Assembly (NCBI GenBank): GCA_015485245.1
Contig: WFTY01000187.1
Location: 1 to 10,754, forward strand
Direction: 5' to 3'
DNA: 10,754 nucleotides
Source: Anaerolineales bacterium
GTDB lineage: Bacteria > Chloroflexota > Anaerolineae > Anaerolineales > UBA11858
Below the pieces are notes generated by a model. The model saw only the letters and a program-made list of their open reading frames with translations, had not been told where the DNA came from and did not search any database. Numbering within the stretch: the first letter of the stretch is position 1; the number at the start of each line of letters is the position of its first letter. The position numbers and the translations under genes were made by a program. This document shows, piece after piece, positions 6,309-10,754 of this stretch.

Positions 6309-7228
6309 ACGACATCTTCCTCCTCGCCATAGCGCAGACGAATGTAGGATTCATAGCGTTCCGGGCGCACACGCCCTTCTTCCACAGCAGCTTTGACGGC
6401 GCAATCTGGCTCGTGCAGGTGCATGCAATTGCTAAACCTGCACCCCGCCACCAGCTCACGAATTTCAGGGAAATATCCATCGACTTCTTCAGGCTCGATA
6501 TCCCACAAGGCCAACGCTTTCAACCCCGGCGTGTCGGCCACGTAACCGCCGCCCTCCAACGGGAACATCTCGCGCACCACGGTGGTATGCCGTCCTTTGC
6601 GCGTCGCTCGACTGACCTCGCGCACCGCCAGGCCAAGAGCCGGTTGCACCGCGTTGAGCAGGCTGGATTTACCCACACCTGACGGCCCGGCCAACACGCT
6701 GATCTTGCCAACAAGCCTTTTGCGCAGAGGTTTCACTCCACGTCCCGTCACAGCCGAGGTAAACAGCACAGGGTAGCCGATATCTTCATAGAACCCAAAG
6801 CGCTGACGGGCGGCGCGCACCCCCATCAAATCCACCTTGTTGAAAACAATCAAGGGGGGGATTTCTGCCTTTTCTGCCACAATGAGGAAGCGGTCAAGCA
6901 TCCGCAGACGCGGCTCGGGTTCAGCACAGGCGAACACCATCACGGCCTGATCGGGATTGGCGATAAGGATTTGCTGATACTCGCCGCGCGGGGTGGGCGC
7001 CAGCCGCGAAAACATGGTACGGCGTTCCTCCACGGCTTCAATCATGCCGCTGCCATCTTCCAGCAGCGAGTACTGCACCCAATCTCCTACAGCGACGATA
7101 TCGCCGCGGCGACGGCCGCGCTTCAAACGCCCGCGCAACCGACAGACAACCGTGTCGCCTTCCCCTTGCACGGTATAGTAACCCGATTGGGCGCGGATTA
7201 CCAAACCACGGCGTGTTTTTGTATTCAA
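6305..7228 (-). CDS. rsgA: Ribosome small subunit-dependent GTPase RsgA (YjeQ/YloQ)
   Basis: RsgA binds the immature 30S subunit in the cytoplasm and uses GTP hydrolysis to check late assembly of the decoding region. The 307-residue protein has the family's three parts. An N-terminal OB-fold lies at about 8-75 (GLVIRAQSGYYTV, then GDWVQYS). Next is a circularly permuted GTPase in G4-G1-G3 order: NKVD (130-133), GPSGVGKSS (181-189) and DTPG (232-235), with the HTT switch at 214-216. A zinc-binding knuckle, C263-X4-C268-X-H270-X5-C276, is followed by a short helical tail. The start is a TTG at 7228: an in-frame TGA immediately precedes it, and AAAGGTG (7234-7240) lies five bases upstream. It follows the penicillin-binding protein gene by 33 bases and is probably in the same operon. 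Confidence 0.96.
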   Translation of the reverse strand: MNTKTRRGLVIRAQSGYYTVQGEGDTVVCRLRGRLKRGRRRGDIVAVGDWVQYSLLEDGSGMIEAVEERRTMFSRLAPTPRGEYQQILIANPDQAVMVFACAEPEPRLRMLDRFLIVAEKAEIPPLIVFNKVDLMGVRAARQRFGFYEDIGYPVLFTSAVTGRGVKPLRKRLVGKISVLAGPSGVGKSSLLNAVQPALGLAVREVSRATRKGRHTTVVREMFPLEGGGYVADTPGLKALALWDIEPEEVDGYFPEIRELVAGCRFSNCMHLHEPDCAVKAAVEEGRVRPERYESYIRLRYGEEEDVV

Positions 7229-7233
7229 TCAGA

Positions 7234-7240
7234 CACCTTT
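7234..7240 (-). promoter_or_regulatory. rsgA: Ribosome binding site fixing the rsgA TTG start
   Basis: AAAGGTG reads on the transcript five bases before the TTG at 7228. Because a TGA stop lies in frame directly before that TTG, and the next residues begin the conserved OB-fold, no longer start is possible and a shorter one would damage the domain. Confidence 0.7.
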
Positions 7241-7261
7241 ACGCCTTCTAAGTTACGTCCA

Positions 7262-9523
7262 TCAGGGAGCCGGGGTGGGCGTCTCCTCCGGTTCTGGTGT
7301 GGCTAAAACGCCAACCGAGGATTCCCAGGGCAAGAGATAGCTACGCCGCCCTTCAAAATATTGCTGTACGATCGCGCGGAAAATCGGCGCGGCTACTTCG
7401 GAGCCTTCGCCCGCATATTCCGCTACAACCACGATGGCGATATCCGGTTTATCGGCGCGATTACGCCGTGTGTACCCGGCAAACCAGGCGTGCGAAGTCT
7501 CTCCGCCGGATTCGGCTGTGCCGGTCTTCCCCGCCAGGGGGATAACGTTGCGGCTGAACGCCCCAAGTTTGGAATACGCCGTACCACGACGATTTTCAAC
7601 CACACTAATCATCGCCCGCTGAATAGTGGTTAAGGATTCTTCACTCAGCGGCAACGTCCCTTTGATGATGGGCTCAAAGGCATATAATGGTTCTTCTGCA
7701 TCAATACCGATGCGCTCGATAATCTGCGGTTGATAAATCGTCCCTCCGTTGGCAATGGCAGCGATGAACTGCGCCACCTGCAGCGGCGTGACCAGAGTCT
7801 CCCCCTGACCAATCGCGTAATTGATGGCGTCCACTTCTTCATCGGGAACAGGAATATTTCCGGCCTCTTCCTCCACGCCCTGAATGCCAGTGGGGCTTCC
7901 CAACCCAAAGGCACGCGCCATCCCAGAGATGGCATCCGTCAACCCCTGGCGATACAAGTCCAAACCAATATGCCAGAAGAAGGGGTTGCACGAACGCATC
8001 AACCCCTCGGGGAGGGTCAACATCCCGCTGGGTGGGGTTTCCTTATCCTTCTGAAAACGCTCCCAGGTCCAATCGTAGCGCGGCGGGATGCCGGGGATCT
8101 CTGTGAAAGCATACTGACAATCGTAGGTGCTTTCCGGGGTGTACAAGCCGCTTTCCAGCGCGGCCGCCATGGTGATGATCTTAAACACCGAGCCGAGGGG
8201 ATATTGCCCCTGGGTGGCGCGGTTGAGCAACGGCTGCCCGCTATAGGGCGAGTAAATTTCCTCCAACTGGAAACTGTAATTATAATTGGTGGGTTCAAAA
8301 GCGTTGGGGTCGAACCACGGCGAAGAAGCCATCGCCAGCACACGCCCGGTGTCGATCTCGATCACCACCACTGCGCCAGCGTATTTCATCAACGTCTCTT
8401 GGGCTGCCTGCTGTAACTCGATATCCAGGGTGGTGTAGATCGGCTGAGAGGGCTGCGCGTCTACAGATGCCAGTTGAGTGACTACCTGGTTATCCGGTCC
8501 AAGCACATACAGCGTACCGCCGCGCCCTCCGGCCAGGTAAGGCTCGCCCCACTTCTCAATGCCCTGCCGCCCAACTTTCTCATCCCGGCGAAAGCCCTTG
8601 CGGAGATAGTCCTCGGCTTCATCCGCCTGAATCAAGGAAACATAGCCAATCGCCTGCGGAGCGATGCCATTATCGAAATAGAAGCGCGATTCAAAAGGAT
8701 ACATCTTCAACACGCCATCATCATATCCCTCACCGATGTCGTAATAACGTTCCACGCGCTCGCGCAGCACCTCGCCCAGCGGAAGATACCAGTCAACCCC
8801 TGGGGGGAAATCCTGATACATTGCCGCGATGGTATTGGGATGAATTCCGGTGATCCACTGCAAATCTTCCAGAATGGCCGCTTCGCGTTCCGGGTCGATC
8901 AACCCCGGCGTAATCCCTACCGAGACGGCCTCGGCGTAAGCGACAATCGGATCGCCATTTCGGTCATAGATATTCGCCCGCGAAGGCACATGCCGATCCA
9001 TCCACAGGGTGTTCCCTCCGGCCAGTTCAGGCATAATCAACTCGTCCGACCACTGCACCCGCCAGCCGCCTTCTTCCATGCTCAGGTTCATGGTGGTGTC
9101 GCGCTGCAAACTGCTCACCAAAGCGCTGTGAAAGATCACCCGATAGCTGGCCTGCGCGCTTTGAGCATTGCGCACCAGCGAAGAGAGGATCTCATAATCC
9201 AGGCCGTCCAACGCCATCTCGGCAGCGATCGAGCGGTAACGCTGGGCGAAATCTTCCGCGCTGATCGCATCGCGGCTGACGGAAGTCAGCATGGCGTACA
9301 TGGCGTCATAGTCGTCCGTTTTCCAGGCATCCAGGTAAGCGCGCACCGCGCTCTCCACATCCGGCACAGGCGTCACCTGTGGGGCCACAGTCGGTAAGGC
9401 GCTGGGCTGCGGAGTGACCGCGACGGTCAGCGTCGCATCGTCTGCCGGCCCCGCAGCCGGCGCACAAGCCACCAGCAGCACAACGGCCGTCAGCAGGGGG
9501 ATAATCCATCGTACAACTCTCAT
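7262..9523 (-). CDS. Class B penicillin-binding lipoprotein with MecA-type N-terminal domain
   Basis: This is a peptidoglycan D,D-transpeptidase that cross-links stem peptides outside the membrane. The 753-residue product starts with a signal peptide ending in the lipobox LVAC (Cys20), so it is lipid-anchored and not held by a membrane helix. A Thr/Pro-rich linker (about 25-54) leads to an NTF2-like MecA_N domain (about 55-160; VRAYLDAWKTDDYDAMYAML). The dimerisation region follows (about 175-355; SRANIYDRNGDPIV), then the transpeptidase domain (about 385-725). Its three motifs are intact: S445-VF-K448 with the catalytic Ser, S511-C-N513, and K666-TGTA. The tail ends in a Pro/Thr/Glu-rich segment. 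Domain order resembles PBP2a of Staphylococcus and PBP3 of Bacillus; reduced beta-lactam affinity is possible but not shown. It overlaps maf by four bases (ATGA). Confidence 0.94.
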   Translation of the reverse strand: MRVVRWIIPLLTAVVLLVACAPAAGPADDATLTVAVTPQPSALPTVAPQVTPVPDVESAVRAYLDAWKTDDYDAMYAMLTSVSRDAISAEDFAQRYRSIAAEMALDGLDYEILSSLVRNAQSAQASYRVIFHSALVSSLQRDTTMNLSMEEGGWRVQWSDELIMPELAGGNTLWMDRHVPSRANIYDRNGDPIVAYAEAVSVGITPGLIDPEREAAILEDLQWITGIHPNTIAAMYQDFPPGVDWYLPLGEVLRERVERYYDIGEGYDDGVLKMYPFESRFYFDNGIAPQAIGYVSLIQADEAEDYLRKGFRRDEKVGRQGIEKWGEPYLAGGRGGTLYVLGPDNQVVTQLASVDAQPSQPIYTTLDIELQQAAQETLMKYAGAVVVIEIDTGRVLAMASSPWFDPNAFEPTNYNYSFQLEEIYSPYSGQPLLNRATQGQYPLGSVFKIITMAAALESGLYTPESTYDCQYAFTEIPGIPPRYDWTWERFQKDKETPPSGMLTLPEGLMRSCNPFFWHIGLDLYRQGLTDAISGMARAFGLGSPTGIQGVEEEAGNIPVPDEEVDAINYAIGQGETLVTPLQVAQFIAAIANGGTIYQPQIIERIGIDAEEPLYAFEPIIKGTLPLSEESLTTIQRAMISVVENRRGTAYSKLGAFSRNVIPLAGKTGTAESGGETSHAWFAGYTRRNRADKPDIAIVVVAEYAGEGSEVAAPIFRAIVQQYFEGRRSYLLPWESSVGVLATPEPEETPTPAP

Positions 9524-10176
9524 GGTTTGTTCTCTCGTAGAATCTCGTCAAAAACAGGACACATGTAACCCAGCGCCGCCTGACAGGCGGTCGCTACGTC
9601 CGTTTTCGGCAAGAGGTCAAATTCAGCCAGCAATCGAGTCACATGGCACAGCGGTAAACCAACCACGTTGGCGTAACACCCCTCCAGTTTCTCTACCGGG
9701 TTGAATCCGTTGTGCTGTATCGCATAAGCGCCCGCTTTGTCCAGCGGGTCCCCTGTGGCGATGTAAGCCCGCATCTCAGCATCACTGAAATCCCGCACGG
9801 GGACTTCGGTCGCGCCCAACTCCGTTTGCAGGCGCCCGCTGGCGGGGTGATAAACAGCCACGGCGGTATACACCCAATGGACTCGCCCGCGCAACGACCG
9901 CAACATGCGCTCCGCCTCCACGGCATTCGCGGGTTTGCCCAGGATATGTTCACCCAGCACCACAGCGGTATCCGCGGCCAGGATCAACCCATTGTACCCC
10001 TGTGGGGGCGCCACCGCGCGCGCCTTGCGCTCGGCCAGACGAAGCACGTACGCATCCGGGAGTTCCCCCGGCACCACGCGTTCATCCACATCGGCGGGCT
10101 GAACAGTGAAGGTCCACCCCGGCAAAGCCAGGAGCATCCGGCGGCGCGGCGACTTTGAGGCTAAAATCAAATCCAT
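9520..10176 (-). CDS. maf: Maf-family nucleoside triphosphate pyrophosphatase
   Basis: Maf proteins hydrolyse non-canonical or excess nucleoside triphosphates to monophosphates plus pyrophosphate and are linked to control of cell division. From the ATG at 10176 the product has 218 residues. It opens with the family's LILASKSPRRR (3-13), carries the catalytic ADT with Asp69, and has the GDPLDKAGAYAIQ segment (142-154) typical of the YhdE type that acts on dTTP and UTP, then EGCYANVVGLPL (165-176). Residues after about 190 form an extension beyond the usual end of the domain, with C198 and C206. An earlier in-frame ATG at 10257 would add 27 residues reading through the upstream terminator hairpin, and the ATG at 10197 overlaps the predicted -10 box; both are rejected. 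The end overlaps the penicillin-binding protein start by four bases. Confidence 0.92.
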   Translation of the reverse strand: MDLILASKSPRRRMLLALPGWTFTVQPADVDERVVPGELPDAYVLRLAERKARAVAPPQGYNGLILAADTAVVLGEHILGKPANAVEAERMLRSLRGRVHWVYTAVAVYHPASGRLQTELGATEVPVRDFSDAEMRAYIATGDPLDKAGAYAIQHNGFNPVEKLEGCYANVVGLPLCHVTRLLAEFDLLPKTDVATACQAALGYMCPVFDEILRENKP

Positions 10177-10195
10177 AGGTGCTTTCAATTGCTGC

Positions 10196-10204
10196 ATTCT
10201 ATCA
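10196..10204 (-). promoter_or_regulatory. Candidate extended -10 promoter for the maf operon
   Basis: The transcribed strand reads TGATAGAAT: an extended -10 TG, one base, then TAGAAT (five of six consensus positions). No good -35 is seen, which an extended -10 can partly replace. The start of transcription would fall near 10189, leaving a short leader of about 13 bases before the maf ATG at 10176. It sits just downstream of the terminator of the preceding gene, which is where a promoter is needed. Confidence 0.45.
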
Positions 10205-10221
10205 CAACAAGAACCCAAGAA

Positions 10222-10247
10222 GGCCGGCTTCATCATCAAAGCCGGCC
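10222..10247 (-). terminator. Intrinsic terminator after the MFS transporter gene
   Basis: GGCCGGCTT (10222-10230) and AAGCCGGCC (10239-10247) are exact reverse complements around an eight-base loop, giving a 9-bp GC-rich stem. Along the transcript it is followed by TTCTTGGGTTCTTGTTG, a U-rich but interrupted tail. It begins about 25 bases past the stop codon of the transporter and separates that gene from the maf operon. Confidence 0.75.
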
Positions 10248-10271
10248 CTCCCATCAACCCAGCCAGGGCTT

Positions 10272-10754
10272 TTACGCCGCCTGAGCTTCGTTTTGAGCCA
10301 GCGTAGCCCTTTCGACATCGCGAGGCTTCAGCCCCAGAGCGACGATCAATAACAGGATGGAAAACGCCGCCAACAGCCGGAAAGCCGCCTGATAGCCGAC
10401 GACTCCGCCACCCAGGCTGGCGGCCACCGCGCCGATCAGCGCGCCGGTGATCATCTGCCCGATTTTGGTGATGATGGAGATCAGCGCCTGAGCCGCGGCG
10501 CGGTCGCTGGCCGGGGCTTCGTTAATCATGATGTAACGCACCGGCGCACCCAGCAGGGCTGAAAGTCCCAGGCCTACCAACGCCCCCGAAGCGTAAAACG
10601 AAACCAGGGTTAGAGGAAAGAAACTCAGGCCGATCGCTCCAAACGTCAGCAGGGTGGTACCAATGAGGATGACGAAGCGCGACCCGCGGCGATCGAGCAA
10701 CTTGCCGAAGGTGGGCGAGCCAATCGACAAAGCGATCACAATCGGTACCAACAT
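10272..10754 (-). CDS. Major facilitator superfamily transporter, C-terminal part (5' end outside window)
   Basis: The last 160 residues of a membrane transporter are present; the in-frame Met at the window edge is probably internal. The fragment holds an MFS loop motif, GKLLDRRGSR (about 17-26), the second-half copy of motif A between two helices. About five hydrophobic helices are seen, near 2-16, 28-47, 50-70, 88-112 and 121-141, followed by a charged cytoplasmic tail. The motif and the GAPVRYIMINEAP loop resemble drug/proton antiporters of the DHA type, but the half that would inform on substrate is missing, so efflux is only a guess. It ends at a TAA followed by a hairpin terminator, so it is probably the last gene of its transcript. 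Confidence 0.8.
   Translation of the reverse strand: MLVPIVIALSIGSPTFGKLLDRRGSRFVILIGTTLLTFGAIGLSFFPLTLVSFYASGALVGLGLSALLGAPVRYIMINEAPASDRAAAQALISIITKIGQMITGALIGAVAASLGGGVVGYQAAFRLLAAFSILLLIVALGLKPRDVERATLAQNEAQAA

Noticed and set aside
10177..10257. N-terminal extension of Maf to the ATG at 10257.
   Set aside because: The extra 27 residues are read from the terminator hairpin and the promoter region, and the conserved Maf start (MDLILASKSPRRR) begins at 10176.
1..10754. A novel defence, mobile or biosynthetic system.
   Set aside because: All nine genes belong to well-known families with intact motifs and operon-like spacing; no transposase, integrase, toxin-antitoxin pair, nuclease, direct-repeat array or attachment site was found.

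Overview
The window carries nine protein-coding genes, all on the minus strand, so transcription runs from high to low coordinates. The likely source is a moderately GC-rich bacterium, and I favour Chloroflexota (Anaerolineae-like) as an inference. The grounds are the Val/Glu/Thr-rich stalk after the lipobox of the peptide-binding protein, a lipid-anchored MecA-type penicillin-binding protein, and a Maf protein of the GCYANV type. No marker gene proves the assignment. No phage, insertion sequence, CRISPR array, tRNA or rRNA is visible, and no gene-free stretch exceeds 300 bases.

Reading in the direction of transcription, the first block (10754-10272) is the C-terminal part of a major facilitator transporter, cut by the window edge and closed by a strong GC-rich hairpin terminator (10222-10247). 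The second block (10176-6305) is a compact housekeeping operon: a Maf nucleotide pyrophosphatase, a class B penicillin-binding lipoprotein overlapping maf by 4 bases, and the ribosome assembly GTPase RsgA 33 bases further on. The maf gene has its own candidate extended -10 promoter just after the terminator.

The third block (6111-24) is a complete peptide ABC importer in the order ATPase (OppD), ATPase (OppF), lipid-anchored binding protein (OppA), permease (OppB), permease (OppC). A near-consensus promoter, TTGACA-17-CATAAT, overlaps the rsgA stop codon and should drive it through a leader of about 160 bases. The binding protein is set off from its neighbours by regulatory-looking DNA. Upstream is a 142-base spacer with an exceptionally strong Shine-Dalgarno-like sequence, a tiny ORF and a dyad. 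Downstream is a perfect 13-bp hairpin without a U-tract, of the kind that lets a binding protein be made in excess over its permeases.

The genes are ordinary families and I see no new defence or biosynthetic system. The points worth a second look are small: two candidate leader peptides placed for coupling to oppD and oppA, the 13-base anti-Shine-Dalgarno complement, the oppA-oppB hairpin, the maf C-terminal extension with paired cysteines, and a MecA-type penicillin-binding protein inside a maf/rsgA operon.
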